From assembly GCA_003576695.1 (NCBI GenBank), contig QOZQ01000001.1:599101-663100 (forward strand): a stretch of DNA of 64,000 bases. Reading direction: 5' to 3'. Of the stretch, positions 45,750 through 55,694 are shown piece by piece. This DNA is from Taklimakanibacter lacteus. GTDB taxonomy: Bacteria > Pseudomonadota > Alphaproteobacteria > Rhizobiales > Aestuariivirgaceae. The position numbers were made by a program, and so were the translations under genes. Position 1 is the first letter of the stretch, and each line of letters begins with the position of its first letter. The notes under the pieces are model-generated. The model was not told the DNA's origin. It saw nothing but the letters and a program-made list of their open reading frames with translations, and did no database searches.

Positions 45750-46396
45750 TATTTGGTCCCGAACATGCGGTCGCCCGCATCGCCGAGGCCCGGCACGATA
45801 TAGCCGTGGCTGTTGAGCTTGCGGTCGACGGCGGCGGTGAAGATCTGCACATCGGGATGATCGGCATTCACATGCCTGATGCCTTCCGGCGCCGACAGCA
45901 GGCAGACGAGCTTGATGTCCTTCGCTCCCTTGTCCTTCAGGCGATGGATGGCGGCGGAGACCGAATTGCCGGTGGCGAGCATGGGGTCGACCACGATGAC
46001 CCGGCGCTCGGCGATGTCCTCGGGCACTTTCATGTAATATTCGACCGGCTGCAAGGTCTCCGGATTGCGGTAGATGCCGATATGGCCGACGCGCGCCGAG
46101 GGCATGAGATCGAGCATGCCTTCGAGCAGGCCATTGCCGGCCCTGAGGATCGAGACGATGACGAGCTTCTTGCCCTTGAGGATCGGCGCCTCCATCTCGG
46201 CGAGCGGCGTCTCGATGGTCTGGGTGGTCATCGGCAGGTCGCGCGCCACCTCATAGGCGAGCAGCAGGCTGATCTCGCGCAGGAGCTGGCGGAACACGGC
46301 CGAGGGCGTGTGCTTGTCGCGCATCAGGGTCAGCTTGTGCAGCACCAGCGGATGGTTGACGATGACCAGGTTTGCCGGCAGATCGGCTTTGCTCAT
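45749..46396 (-). CDS. upp: Uracil phosphoribosyltransferase
   Basis: UPRT (215 aa) salvages uracil with PRPP to give UMP. The PRPP site is [12 protein letters not shown] and the uracil-binding C-terminus is [33 protein letters not shown] is also invariant. The start at 46396 is backed by AAGGAGG ten bases upstream in gene sense; codons further upstream are the spacer to glpR. It is divergent from the DeoR-family regulator, 56 bases away. Confidence 0.95.
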   Translation of the reverse strand: MSKADLPANLVIVNHPLVLHKLTLMRDKHTPSAVFRQLLREISLLLAYEVARDLPMTTQTIETPLAEMEAPILKGKKLVIVSILRAGNGLLEGMLDLMPSARVGHIGIYRNPETLQPVEYYMKVPEDIAERRVIVVDPMLATGNSVSAAIHRLKDKGAKDIKLVCLLSAPEGIRHVNADHPDVQIFTAAVDRKLNSHGYIVPGLGDAGDRMFGTK

Positions 46397-46452
46397 GGAG
46401 GCCTCCTTAACAGTCTTTTCATAGGGGCAGGCGCGCTCTAAACTCAAGCCCT

Positions 46453-47253
46453 ATGACATCGCTCAATTTCCGCCAGCATGAGATCCTCGTCATCGCCCGC
46501 CAGAGCGGCAAGGTGACAGTCGACGGCCTGTCCGAGCGCTTCAATGTCACGCCGCAGACCATCCGCAAGGACCTCAACGACCTGTGCGAGCAGCGGCTTC
46601 TCACCCGCACCCATGGCGGGGCGCTGCTGTCGTCCGGCGTCGAGAATGTCGCCTATGAAGCACGCCGCCTGCTGGCCGAATACGAGAAGCAGCGCATCGG
46701 CGAAAGGGCGGCGGGGCTCATCCCCAACAACTGCTCGCTCTTCATCAATATCGGCACCACCACCGAGGAAGTGGCGCGCGCCCTCACCAAGCATGAAGGG
46801 CTCCTCGTCATCACCAATAACATCCATGTGGCCACGACGCTCACCCCTTGCGCCGGCGTCGATGTGATCGTCATCGGCGGCATGGTCCGGCGTTCCGACG
46901 GCGGCATTGTCGGTGAAGCGGCGGTCGACTTCATCAAGCAGTTCAAGGTCGATTATGCGGTTATCGGCGTGTCGGCCATCGACGACGACGGCGCGCTGCT
47001 CGATTTCGACTATCGCGAGGTGCGCGCGGCGCAGGCGATCATCGCCAATGCCCGGCGCACCATATTGGTGTCGGATGCGATGAAATTCACCCGCTCGGCG
47101 CCGGTGCGGATCGGGCATCTGAGCCAGATCGACACTTTCGTCACCGACCAGCCGCCGCCCGAGACGATCGTCGATATCTGCCGCCACAACAGCGTGACGC
47201 TGGAGGTGGCGCTGGCGACGGAAGAGCCGGCGAGCGGGCTGTCGGCGGCGTGA
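46453..47253 (+). CDS. glpR: DeoR-family regulator, GlpR-like
   Basis: A 266-residue DeoR-family repressor. The N-terminal helix-turn-helix (VTVDGLSERFNVTPQTIRKDL) and the following THGGALL are characteristic. The C-terminal sugar-phosphate-sensing domain contains INIGTTTEEVARAL and VGEAAVDFIKQFKVDYAVIGVSAIDDDG. This match is typical of GlpR, which senses glycerol 3-phosphate. The glpD-glp operon lies 9 kb away behind a TTTCG-repeat array, a plausible target. The symbol is assigned by similarity to GlpR. Confidence 0.82.
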   Translation: MTSLNFRQHEILVIARQSGKVTVDGLSERFNVTPQTIRKDLNDLCEQRLLTRTHGGALLSSGVENVAYEARRLLAEYEKQRIGERAAGLIPNNCSLFINIGTTTEEVARALTKHEGLLVITNNIHVATTLTPCAGVDVIVIGGMVRRSDGGIVGEAAVDFIKQFKVDYAVIGVSAIDDDGALLDFDYREVRAAQAIIANARRTILVSDAMKFTRSAPVRIGHLSQIDTFVTDQPPPETIVDICRHNSVTLEVALATEEPASGLSAA

Positions 47254-47269
47254 CGGCCCCAGCCACAAT

Positions 47270-47980
47270 CTAGATTCCAAGCGCGTCCTTGAGTGCCAGG
47301 CCGTCGGTGGTGCGCAAATCGAGATCGGCTTCGATATGGCCGATATGATGGATGATCAGCTCTTGCCCTGTCGGCACGTCGCGGCGCTCCAGCGCGTCGA
47401 CGATGGCCATGTGTTCGGAATGACCGCAGCTCGAGACACCCGAGCGGCCATAAAGCGCAATCACCAATGACGAACGCGCCACGAGCTCTTCCATGAAGCG
47501 CTGCAGGATGGCGTTGCCGGCAGCGGCCGCGAGCAGCAGATGAAAATCGCCCGACGCCTTGATCTCCGAACGCCGGGCGCTTGGACCGCGCTGAGAGAGA
47601 AAGCCTGCTTCCTTTTCGAGCTGATTGCGGAAAGCCGATATGTCGGAAACAGTGACGCGCTCGCAGGCCGCTGCCACGAGGCCCGGCTCGATCAGGCGCC
47701 GTGAGGCAAAGACCTGCCGCGCCTCCTCGATGGTGGGGTTGGCAACGAAAGCGCCGCGATTGCGTTCGCTGCGAACCAGACCCTCGAAGGACAGCATCTG
47801 CAAAGCGGCACGCACGACCGTACGGCTGACATTGAAGATCGCGCCGACTTCGCCTTCCGACAGCTTTGTGCCAGGTCCCAGCCGACGGTCGACGATCGCA
47901 TCGCGCAGCCGATCACGGATCAACTGCGCGCGGTCGTCAGCCTCGCTATCCGGCAGCGCAAAGGGAGTCTGGAGGTTCAT
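47270..47980 (-). CDS. GntR-family regulator with FCD domain
   Basis: A 236-residue FadR-subfamily repressor. The winged helix occupies about 18-80 (GTKLSEGEVGAIFNVSRTVVRAAL) and the all-helical FCD ligand domain about 90-215; its metal-binding histidines are seen in SGDFHLLL, GHSEHMAIV and the repeat IIHHIGHIEAD. It is divergent from the ABC operon at 48214 and presumably controls it. Direct ATTGCATA repeats lie in the shared control region. Confidence 0.88.
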   Translation of the reverse strand: MNLQTPFALPDSEADDRAQLIRDRLRDAIVDRRLGPGTKLSEGEVGAIFNVSRTVVRAALQMLSFEGLVRSERNRGAFVANPTIEEARQVFASRRLIEPGLVAAACERVTVSDISAFRNQLEKEAGFLSQRGPSARRSEIKASGDFHLLLAAAAGNAILQRFMEELVARSSLVIALYGRSGVSSCGHSEHMAIVDALERRDVPTGQELIIHHIGHIEADLDLRTTDGLALKDALGI

Positions 47981-48213
47981 TTCCGCAAATCCGTGGGCTT
48001 CGTATTCCTACTAGCGCAATCCGATTGTGAAAACAATTCGCCATAATATTGCATACGATTTCACCTGTTTTTGGGCGCAATTGCATAATATTTGTGCAGC
48101 GCACAGATAACGGTTTTATTCGCTTCGCGATTTTCTCGCTAATTCAGTCTCTTAGAGAGCCCAGCATCTGGCACGCATGGTGCAATGCATTCTGAACTTC
48201 CAAGGGAGACAGA
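47981..48213. promoter_or_regulatory. Divergent control region with spaced ATTGCATA repeats
   Basis: This 233-base AT-rich spacer lies between the GntR-family gene and the ABC operon. Two copies of ATTGCATA (48048-48055 and 48080-48087) are 32 bases apart, about three helical turns. They are candidate binding sites for the adjacent regulator. An AAGGGAGA ribosome-binding site precedes the ATPase gene. Confidence 0.55.
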
Positions 48214-49302
48214 ATGTCCAAGGCTGCCGCAATCGATCTCGTCTCGGTCTCGAAGGTCTACGGCGCGACCACCGCGGTGCATGCGATGACCTTGAAGATA
48301 CCGGCCGGCACTTATTGCTGCCTGCTCGGGCCCTCGGGCTGCGGTAAGACGTCGACGCTCAGAATGATTGCCGGGCACGAGCGCATTTCGTCGGGCGACA
48401 TAAGGCTCGGCAATGCGGTGATAACCGACCTGCCGGCCGCCAGGCGCGGCACGGCGATGATGTTCCAGTCTTATGCGCTGTTTCCGCATCTCGATCTCAT
48501 CGACAATGTCGCCTTCAGCCTCAAGATGAAGGGTGTCGCCAGGGACGAGCGGCGCGGCAAGGCACTCGATCTGCTCAAGCTCATGCAGATGGAAGCCTAT
48601 GCATCACGCCGCCCGGCCCAACTCTCCGGCGGCCAGCAGCAGCGTGTCGCGCTGGCGCGTGCGCTCATCACCGATCCCGAAGCGCTGCTGCTCGACGAGC
48701 CGCTGTCGGCACTCGATCCCTTCCTCAAGATCAGGATGCGCGCCGAATTGAAGAAGCTGCAGGCATCGCTCGGCATCACCTTTGTCCATGTCACCCACAG
48801 CCAGGAGGAGGCCATGGCGCTGGCCGACCTGATCGTCGTGATGAATGACGGCCGTATCGAGCAGGCGGCGGCACCGCGCACGGTCTTCGAGCGTCCGGCA
48901 ACGGCCTTCGTCGCCCGGTTCATGGGCGATCACAATGTCATTTCCGGTCGCGTGATCGATTGCCGCCACCGCGCCGTCACGCTCGAGGTGCCGGGCGGCG
49001 GCCAATTCCAGGCACCGGGTGCCGATCGCGTGCCGGGCGAACATATCGACATCGCGGTGCGAACCGACCGTGTCCGCATCGGCAAGGAGCCCGGCAAGGG
49101 TCTTGGCTTCACCGGCCTTGTTACCAATGTCGAATATCGGGGGGCGACCGTGAAGCTCACCGTCAATGGTGCCGGCATCGAGGAACTCACCGCGATCGCC
49201 GATGACACCACGTTCTTCGCCCGGCCAGTCACGGCCGGCGATGCCGTGCCGCTCTCATGGAACGAGGAGGACGCGATCATTCTTGGTCGCCTCGATTCAT
49301 GA
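48214..49302 (+). CDS. ABC transporter ATPase (PotA-like)
   Basis: A 362-residue importer ATPase with a TOBE domain (about 285-360). Walker [11 protein letters not shown]-loop FQSYALFPH, signature LSGGQQQR, Walker [12 protein letters not shown] and switch His in HVTHSQEEA are all intact. The spermidine/putrescine-like class also carries amino-acid and other compounds. It is the first gene of the operon; the binding protein follows after 29 bases. Confidence 0.93.
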   Translation: MSKAAAIDLVSVSKVYGATTAVHAMTLKIPAGTYCCLLGPSGCGKTSTLRMIAGHERISSGDIRLGNAVITDLPAARRGTAMMFQSYALFPHLDLIDNVAFSLKMKGVARDERRGKALDLLKLMQMEAYASRRPAQLSGGQQQRVALARALITDPEALLLDEPLSALDPFLKIRMRAELKKLQASLGITFVHVTHSQEEAMALADLIVVMNDGRIEQAAAPRTVFERPATAFVARFMGDHNVISGRVIDCRHRAVTLEVPGGGQFQAPGADRVPGEHIDIAVRTDRVRIGKEPGKGLGFTGLVTNVEYRGATVKLTVNGAGIEELTAIADDTTFFARPVTAGDAVPLSWNEEDAIILGRLDS

Positions 49303-49331
49303 GCCACAAGGGAAACACAGGAGGAAAGACA

Positions 49332-50618
49332 ATGACGGATACTCAGAAAAACAAGAAGGGACTTTCGCGGCGTGCGGCCTTGAAAACGGGCGCCGCCGCA
49401 GTCGGTGCAGCGGCGAGCTCGGTCATCACGGGCTTCCCGGCAATCTGGGCGCAGACAGCGATCACCTTGCGCCAGTTCGGCACCGGTGTGTCGAACCTCA
49501 ATGCCATCGCCGAGAAGTGCAAAGCCGATCTCGGCATTACGCTCGAAATGACGGCGACCGACTCCGATGCCGCGGCTCAGCGGGCCGTCACTCAGCCCGA
49601 CTCCTACGACATCGCCGACATCGAATACTGGATTGCCAAGAAGGTTTTCCCGGCCGGCGTCATGCAGCCGATGGACGTCAAGAAGCTCAAATATTTCGAC
49701 AAGATCGTGCCGCTGTTCGTCACCGGAAAGCTCACGCCCGACAGCGTGATCGCGCAAGGCACGGCACCGCATACCGTCGGCTTCGTCGAGGCGCAGGATT
49801 CGAAGACCTTCGCCAAGGAGCCGACCGGCTGGATGACCATGGTTCCGACCATCTACAATGCCGACACGCTCGGCATCAGGCCTGATCTCGTCGGCCGTGA
49901 CATCACCACCTGGGCCGATATCATGGATCCGGCCTTCAAGGGCAAGACCTCCATCCTCAACATCCCCTCGATCGGCATCATGGACGCCGCCATGATCATG
50001 GAGGCGACGGGCAACATCAAATATGCCGACAAGGGCAACATGACGAAGGAAGAGATCGACAAGACGATCGATTTCCTGATCAAGGCCAAGCAGGGCGGGC
50101 AGTTCCGCGCCTTCTGGAAGAGCTTCGATGAAAGCGTCAACCTGATGGCTTCGGGCGAGGTCATCATCCAGTCGATGTGGTCGCCGGCGGTCGCGGCGGT
50201 GCGCTCAAAAGGCATTCCGTGCAAATACCAGCCGCTCAAGGAAGGCTATCGCGCCTGGGGCGGCGGCCTTGGTCTCGCCGCGCATCTGGAGGGCGCCAAG
50301 CTCGATGCCGCTTATGAGTATATCAACTGGTATCTTTCCGGCTGGGTCGGCGCCTATCTCAATCGCCAGGGTTACTATTCGGCGGCGATGGATACCGCCA
50401 GGAAGTTCATGTCAGAAGACGAGTGGGGCTTCTGGGTCGAGGGCAAACCGGCCAAGGGCGATATCCTGTCGCCGGACGGCAAGGTCATGGAAAAGGCGGG
50501 CGCCGTCCGCGACGGCGGCTCGTTCGAAGAGCGCATGGGCAAGGTCGCGTGCTGGAATTCCGTCATGGACGAGGATCGCTACATGGTGAAGCGCTGGAAC
50601 GAGTTCATCGCGGCATAG
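49332..50618 (+). CDS. ABC solute-binding protein with Tat signal (PotD-like)
   Basis: A 428-residue binding protein of the spermidine/putrescine group. The N-terminus has a twin-arginine signal (SRRAALKTGAAAVGAAASS, cleavage after AIWA), so it is exported folded by Tat. The mature domain holds the usual two-lobe pattern, including VPTIYNADTLG and MQSMWSPAV-type segments. ATG 49332 has GGAGGAAAG upstream. Its substrate is unknown; the racemase gene in the operon hints at an amino acid or hydantoin derivative. A stem-loop follows the stop. Confidence 0.9.
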   Translation: MTDTQKNKKGLSRRAALKTGAAAVGAAASSVITGFPAIWAQTAITLRQFGTGVSNLNAIAEKCKADLGITLEMTATDSDAAAQRAVTQPDSYDIADIEYWIAKKVFPAGVMQPMDVKKLKYFDKIVPLFVTGKLTPDSVIAQGTAPHTVGFVEAQDSKTFAKEPTGWMTMVPTIYNADTLGIRPDLVGRDITTWADIMDPAFKGKTSILNIPSIGIMDAAMIMEATGNIKYADKGNMTKEEIDKTIDFLIKAKQGGQFRAFWKSFDESVNLMASGEVIIQSMWSPAVAAVRSKGIPCKYQPLKEGYRAWGGGLGLAAHLEGAKLDAAYEYINWYLSGWVGAYLNRQGYYSAAMDTARKFMSEDEWGFWVEGKPAKGDILSPDGKVMEKAGAVRDGGSFEERMGKVACWNSVMDEDRYMVKRWNEFIAA

Positions 50619-50638
50619 CATCACGGCAAACAGCGGGG

Positions 50639-50659
50639 GCGCGGCGGCTGTCGCCGCGC
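50639..50659 (+). promoter_or_regulatory. Stem-loop after the PotD-like gene
   Basis: GCGCGGCG-GCTGT-CGCCGCGC lies 21 bases after the binding-protein stop and 23 bases before the permease start, without a T-run. It probably protects the upstream mRNA from 3' decay and keeps binding-protein expression high. Confidence 0.7.
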
Positions 50660-50681
50660 ACCGCCTCAACGAAAGCCCCCT

Positions 50682-51596
50682 ATGACCCTCGCGATGGAGC
50701 AATCCGTATCGACCGCTTCCGCCGCCGTGGCGCGGAGCCGGCCATCCGCCTTGTCGCGTTTCGCACCCTATCTGCAGGCGAGTCCGCTGGCGCTCATCCT
50801 TGGCGGCTTCCTGCTGTTGCCGATACTGATGATCGCGGTAGTCAGCTTCTGGGACTACGATTTCGCGGCGATGTATCCAGACTTTCTCCTCACCAATTAT
50901 ACCGACACTCTCGGTTCATGGGTGACCTGGAAGACCTGTCTCAATACGCTGAAATTCGCCGCGATCGTCTGGGCGCTCACCCTCGCCATCGGCTTCTGGA
51001 TGGCATATTTTCTCGCCTTTCATGTCCGTACGGCCGCGATGCAGATGGCGCTGTTCCTGATCTGCACCGTGCCCTTTCTCACCTCCAACATCATCCGCAT
51101 GATCTCGTGGATTCCGGTGCTCGGGCGCAATGGGCTCGTCAACTCCACGCTGGTGCAGCTCGGCATCGTGCCGGCCCCGATCGAGTGGCTGCTCTATTCC
51201 GATTTCGCGGTCGTGCTCGCCATGGTGCATCTCTACACGTTGTTCATGGTGACGCCGATCTTCAACACGCTGATGCGCATCGACCGCTCGCTGATCGAGG
51301 CAGCACGTGATGCTGGCGCCTCCGGCTGGCAGGTGCTGTGGAACGTCGTCATTCCGCTCGCCAAGCCCGGCATGGCGATCGGCAGCATCTTCGTCGTCAC
51401 CCTGGTGATGGCCGATTTCTCGACGGTGCAGGTAATGTCCGGCGGCCAGAGCGCCTCGGTGGCGCTCATGATGAAGAACCAGATGTCGCTCCTGCAATAT
51501 CCGGCCGCCGCAGCCAATGCCGTCGTGCTGCTCGCCCTGGTTCTCCTTATGGTCGCGGGAATTCTGCGCTTCGTCGATATCCGCAAGGAGCTGTGA
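50682..51596 (+). CDS. ABC transporter permease (PotB-like)
   Basis: A 304-residue permease with six predicted segments; the first is at about 37-56 (ALILGGFLLLPILMIAVVSF). The EAA loop is LIEAARDAGASGWQVLWNVVIPL. It follows the binding-protein gene after the stem-loop and precedes the second permease by three bases. Confidence 0.92.
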   Translation: MTLAMEQSVSTASAAVARSRPSALSRFAPYLQASPLALILGGFLLLPILMIAVVSFWDYDFAAMYPDFLLTNYTDTLGSWVTWKTCLNTLKFAAIVWALTLAIGFWMAYFLAFHVRTAAMQMALFLICTVPFLTSNIIRMISWIPVLGRNGLVNSTLVQLGIVPAPIEWLLYSDFAVVLAMVHLYTLFMVTPIFNTLMRIDRSLIEAARDAGASGWQVLWNVVIPLAKPGMAIGSIFVVTLVMADFSTVQVMSGGQSASVALMMKNQMSLLQYPAAAANAVVLLALVLLMVAGILRFVDIRKEL

Positions 51597-51599
51597 GCC

Positions 51600-52418
51600 A
51601 TGAACCGGGAACCCCGCGGTATCGAATTCTATGTGCTCGCCGCGTCCTTCATCATCTTCGTGCTGTTTCTCTACGGACCGCTGTCGGCGATCCTGATCCT
51701 GTCCTTCCAGGGCGAGAATGGCGGCCTCACTTTTCCGCTCAACGGCCTGTCGTTCCACTGGTTCGCCAATCTCTTCGAAACCCAGGCGGTGGGCGATTTC
51801 GGCGGCAGCTTCCGGCGCTCGCTTGCCCTGGGCCTCATGGTGATGGCCGTCACCGTCGCGGTGTCGCTGCTTGCCGGACTAGCGTTCCGCCGGAAGTTCC
51901 GGGGCGCATCGGCACTGTTCTACCTCTCGGTGGCGAGCCTGGTCATACCGTCGATCGTCATCAGCCTCGGCATCGGGGTCGTCTTCCAGCGTGTCGGCTG
52001 GCAGCCGCGATGGTACACATCGGCTCTCGGCGCACACCTGACCTGGACGCTGCCTTTCGGCGTGCTCATCATGTTCGCGGTCTTCAACCGCTTCCCGCCG
52101 GAATACGAAGAGGCGGCGCGCGACCTCGGCGCCGACTCATGGCAGACCTTCCGGCATGTCGTTCTGCCGATGATTTTGCCTAGCCTGATCGGTGTCGGCC
52201 TATTCGGCTTCACTCTTTCCTATGACGAGTTTGCGCGCAGCCTGATGACGGCAGGTACCTTCAACACGCTGCCGCTCGAGATCTACGGCATGACGACCAA
52301 TGTGACGACGCCAGTGCTTTATGCGCTCGGCACCGTCACCACCGTGTTTTCGCTCCTCGTCATCACCGCGACCCTGGCGGTGATCCTTTTCGTCGGCCGG
52401 CGGCGTGCCCGTGGCTGA
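51600..52418 (+). CDS. ABC transporter permease (PotC-like)
   Basis: A 272-residue permease with six predicted segments and the EAA loop YEEAARDLGADSWQTFRHVVLPM. SYDEFARSLMTAG and YGMTTNVTTPVLYALGTVTT are conserved in the PotC branch. It is paired with the previous permease to form the translocation pore. The racemase frame begins inside or just after its 3' end. Confidence 0.92.
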   Translation: MNREPRGIEFYVLAASFIIFVLFLYGPLSAILILSFQGENGGLTFPLNGLSFHWFANLFETQAVGDFGGSFRRSLALGLMVMAVTVAVSLLAGLAFRRKFRGASALFYLSVASLVIPSIVISLGIGVVFQRVGWQPRWYTSALGAHLTWTLPFGVLIMFAVFNRFPPEYEEAARDLGADSWQTFRHVVLPMILPSLIGVGLFGFTLSYDEFARSLMTAGTFNTLPLEIYGMTTNVTTPVLYALGTVTTVFSLLVITATLAVILFVGRRRARG

Positions 52419-52431
52419 TCGATCACGCTCC

Positions 52432-53178
52432 ATGCGCATTCTCGTCGTCAATCCGAACACTACGACCAGTATGACCGGGACGATCGCTGCGGCGGCGCGT
52501 GCGGCAGCTGGGCCGGAGAGCGACATCATTGCCGTCACATCGAAGATGGGGCCTGTGTCGATCGAAGGCTATTATGACGAGGCGCTTGCGGTGCCCGGGC
52601 TTCTCAAGGAGATCGCGCAGGGCGAGCGTAGTGGCGCCAATGTCGCGGTGATCGCCTGCTTCGACGACACCGGGCTCGACGCGGCGCGCGCCATGGCGGC
52701 GATCCCGGTGGTCGGCATCTGCGAGGCGGCCCTCGCCATGGCGGCCCTCGTGGCGCAGCGCATCTCGGTGGTGACGACGATGGAACGCGCGCTCGTGCCG
52801 ATCGAGGCGCTGGTGCGTCGCTACGGCATGGCCGAACGCACGCGCGTCCGTGCGGCAGATATTCCCGTCCTCGCGCTGGAAGATCCGACGTCCGGTGCGG
52901 AAGAGAGGCTCAGCGCCGAGATTGCGCGTGCCATTGCCGAGGATCGCGCCGAGGCGATCGTGCTCGGCTGCGCCGGCATGGCCAATCTTGCCGTCAACTA
53001 CCGGCAGCGTTTCAAGCTGCCTGTGATTGAAGGTGTGGGCGCTGCTGTGAAACAGGCGGAAGCGCTCGTCGCGCTCGGACTTTCGACCAGCAAGCGCGGC
53101 GCTTATGCGTCTCCGGTTGCGAAGGCCTATGCCGGTGCGTTGCAGGATTTTGCCCCGATCGGTCGAGGTGATAGCTGA
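52432..53178 (+). CDS. Asp/Glu/hydantoin racemase
   Basis: A 248-residue cofactor-independent racemase of the Asp/Glu/hydantoin type. It starts MRILVVNPNTTTSMT and has the two catalytic cysteines in IACFDDTGLDAAR and LGCAGMANL. The pair points to racemisation of hydantoins or acidic amino acids. ATG 52432 lies just after the permease stop; an in-frame GTG at 52405 overlaps the permease and may be the coupled start. It suggests what the ABC importer carries. Confidence 0.88.
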   Translation: MRILVVNPNTTTSMTGTIAAAARAAAGPESDIIAVTSKMGPVSIEGYYDEALAVPGLLKEIAQGERSGANVAVIACFDDTGLDAARAMAAIPVVGICEAALAMAALVAQRISVVTTMERALVPIEALVRRYGMAERTRVRAADIPVLALEDPTSGAEERLSAEIARAIAEDRAEAIVLGCAGMANLAVNYRQRFKLPVIEGVGAAVKQAEALVALGLSTSKRGAYASPVAKAYAGALQDFAPIGRGDS

Positions 53179-53360
53179 CCGCGATCAGGGGCTAGTCGGC
53201 GAAAGGCAAGGATATCCGGCTCAATACGGGTTGCCGAGGGCGCGCCGGTCCGCCCCGCTAGACGCTGGCAGGAGGCTGATTTGATTCAAAGTTTAGTGGA
53301 TCGCGTAAGCGTTCGTTATTAATCAAGAAGGGCCGCCGTCGCCCGGCGTCGGGAGTTTTC

Positions 53361-55694
53361 GTGTTACGGTCGCCCGATTTTCGGGAGCCCTGCGACAAGC
53401 TTACCATGCGAGAGAAGGCACCTCATGGCAACACGGAATTGCCCGCCGTCCTGGCGGAAAGGCTCGCTGGCGCCAATGAAGGCCTGCAGGTCGAGCTCGC
53501 CAGGATCATAAGATCGGGCAATGTCATTGCGGAAGGCGATCTGCTCCGCGCCATCGTCGATATTCTGCCCGACTATCTTTTCGTCAAGGACCGCGCGAGC
53601 CGTTTCCTCATCGCAAATCGGGCGGTGGCGAATGATCTCGGCCGCGAATCGGGAGAAGAGCTCATCGGCCGCTCCGACCTGGATTTCCTCGAGCCCGAGA
53701 TCGCCAATCAGATCATCGCCGACGATCGGCGCATCATCCGCACCGGCGAGGCGCTGATCGACTTCGAGGAACTCCTCATCACCACATCGGGTACGCGCAA
53801 GTGGCTCTCCACCACCAAGCTGCCGTTGCGCAATTCGGCGCAGGAGATCGTCGGCGTTCTCGGCCTGTGCCGCGACATCACCGACCGCAAGCGTGCCGAT
53901 ATCCTGCGCACCGGGGAGGGCCGCATTCTGGAGATGATCGCGACCGATGCGGCGCTCGAAGAGGTTCTGCATGAGATCATCGCCTTCATCGAGACGCAGC
54001 TCGACGGCATAACCGGCTCGATACTGCTCCTCGATGAACAGATGCGGCTCAGGCATGGCGCCGCGCCCAATCTGCCGGAGAGCTATTGCCAGGCGATCAA
54101 CGGCCTGCCGATCGGTCCGTCGGCCGGATCCTGCGGGACCGCCGCCTTCCGGCGTGAGACCGTCATCGTCTCCGACATCGCGACCGACCCGCTTTGGGCG
54201 GACTACCGCTCGCTCATGGCGCCCTATGGCTATCGCAGCTGCTGGTCGCGACCCGTGCTCTCGCATCAGGGCCAGGTGCTTGGCACCTTTGCCATGTATT
54301 CGCGGCAAATCCGTACCCCGACCGCCTTCGAGATGATGCTTGTCGGCACCGCCGGACGCATCGCGGGCATCGCGATCGAACGGCGCCTGGCGGAGAGGCG
54401 CATCCACCATATGGCGCATCACGACGCGCTGACCGGACTGCCCAACCGGGCGCTGCTCAAGGACCGGCTGGCGCAGCTCATTCTCTATGCCGAGCGCCTT
54501 TCATCTACCCTCGCCGTCGCCTTCATCGATCTCGACAATTTCAAGCTCATCAATGACGGGCTCGGCCATGATGCCGGCGATGAGGTGCTGCAGATCGCGG
54601 CACAACGGATGCGGGCCTCGGTCACCGAGCGGGACACGGTGGTGCGCGTGGGCGGCGATGAATTCGTGATCCTGTTCCTCGACTCCGCTGCCGACGACTG
54701 GTTCGACAGGCTGCGGGCGAAGCTTGGCGAGCCGATCGCGGTCGCAGGCCACAGCCTGCATCTCACATGCAGCGCCGGACTCGTCACCTATCCTTTCGAC
54801 GGGGGCGATGTCGAGACGCTGCTGACCCATGCCGATGCGGCGATGTATTCCGCCAAGGAAGCCGGGCGCGACAATCTCAAGCGCTATTCGGCCGAGCTCA
54901 AGGAGAGGACGCAGGCGCGGCTGAAGCTGCAGGAAGGGATTCGCAACGCGCTTTCACGTGAAGAGTTCAAGCTCGTCTATCAGCCGCAGGTCGATCTGCG
55001 CTCGGGTGTCGTCTTCGCCGCCGAGGCCTTGCTGCGCTGGCAGCATCCCCAGCACGGCATCATCTATCCCAATCAATTCATCCGCGAGGCGGAGGATACG
55101 GGACAGATCGTCGAGATCGGCGCCTGGGTGCTGGCCACCGCCTGCAATCAGTGCAAATCCTGGCAAAGCACCGGCCTGGCGCGGATGGGCGTCTCGGTCA
55201 ACGTCTCCGCCCGCCAGTTCCGTCAGGACAATTGGGTGAAGCAGGTCGAGAGCGCGCTTCAGGCGAGCGGACTGCCGCCGGAATGCCTCGATCTCGAAGT
55301 GACCGAGAGCCTCATCATGGAGGATGTCCAGCGCGCCACGCGAACGATGCTGCGGCTCAAGGAGATGGGTGTCCAGCTGTCGGTGGATGATTTCGGCACC
55401 GGCTATTCCAATCTGAGCGCGCTGCGGAACTTTCCCGTCACCAGGCTCAAGATCGACCAAACCTTCATCCGAGCCATCCCCCACAATGAAGGTGATGCAA
55501 CGCTGGCCAGGGCCATCATCCTGCTCGGCCAGCAGCTGAACCTGCGCACGATTGCCGAGGGCGTCGAAACGGCCGAGCAGGTCGACTTCCTTAAAGCGAG
55601 CGGCTGCGATGAGTATCAGGGGCATTTCTTCAGCCCGGCCGTGCCGCCCCGGGAATTCATCGCGCTGATGAAGGAGACCGGGCGTCCCCCATAG
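53361..55694 (+). CDS. PAS-GAF-GGDEF-EAL cyclic-di-GMP signalling protein
   Basis: A 777-residue soluble sensor. The PAS domain lies at about 63-180 (ILPDYLFVKDRASRFLIANRAV), GAF at about 190-345, GGDEF at about 350-510 and EAL at about 525-770. The cyclase signature VGGDEFVILF and the EAL set AAEALLRW, EVTESLI, DDFGTGYSN and KIDQTFI are intact. The RxxD inhibitory site is absent. GTG 53361 is chosen for GGGAG five bases upstream; ATG 53406 is an alternative. It lies between the racemase and glpD and has no obvious partner. Confidence 0.9.
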   Translation: MLRSPDFREPCDKLTMREKAPHGNTELPAVLAERLAGANEGLQVELARIIRSGNVIAEGDLLRAIVDILPDYLFVKDRASRFLIANRAVANDLGRESGEELIGRSDLDFLEPEIANQIIADDRRIIRTGEALIDFEELLITTSGTRKWLSTTKLPLRNSAQEIVGVLGLCRDITDRKRADILRTGEGRILEMIATDAALEEVLHEIIAFIETQLDGITGSILLLDEQMRLRHGAAPNLPESYCQAINGLPIGPSAGSCGTAAFRRETVIVSDIATDPLWADYRSLMAPYGYRSCWSRPVLSHQGQVLGTFAMYSRQIRTPTAFEMMLVGTAGRIAGIAIERRLAERRIHHMAHHDALTGLPNRALLKDRLAQLILYAERLSSTLAVAFIDLDNFKLINDGLGHDAGDEVLQIAAQRMRASVTERDTVVRVGGDEFVILFLDSAADDWFDRLRAKLGEPIAVAGHSLHLTCSAGLVTYPFDGGDVETLLTHADAAMYSAKEAGRDNLKRYSAELKERTQARLKLQEGIRNALSREEFKLVYQPQVDLRSGVVFAAEALLRWQHPQHGIIYPNQFIREAEDTGQIVEIGAWVLATACNQCKSWQSTGLARMGVSVNVSARQFRQDNWVKQVESALQASGLPPECLDLEVTESLIMEDVQRATRTMLRLKEMGVQLSVDDFGTGYSNLSALRNFPVTRLKIDQTFIRAIPHNEGDATLARAIILLGQQLNLRTIAEGVETAEQVDFLKASGCDEYQGHFFSPAVPPREFIALMKETGRPP

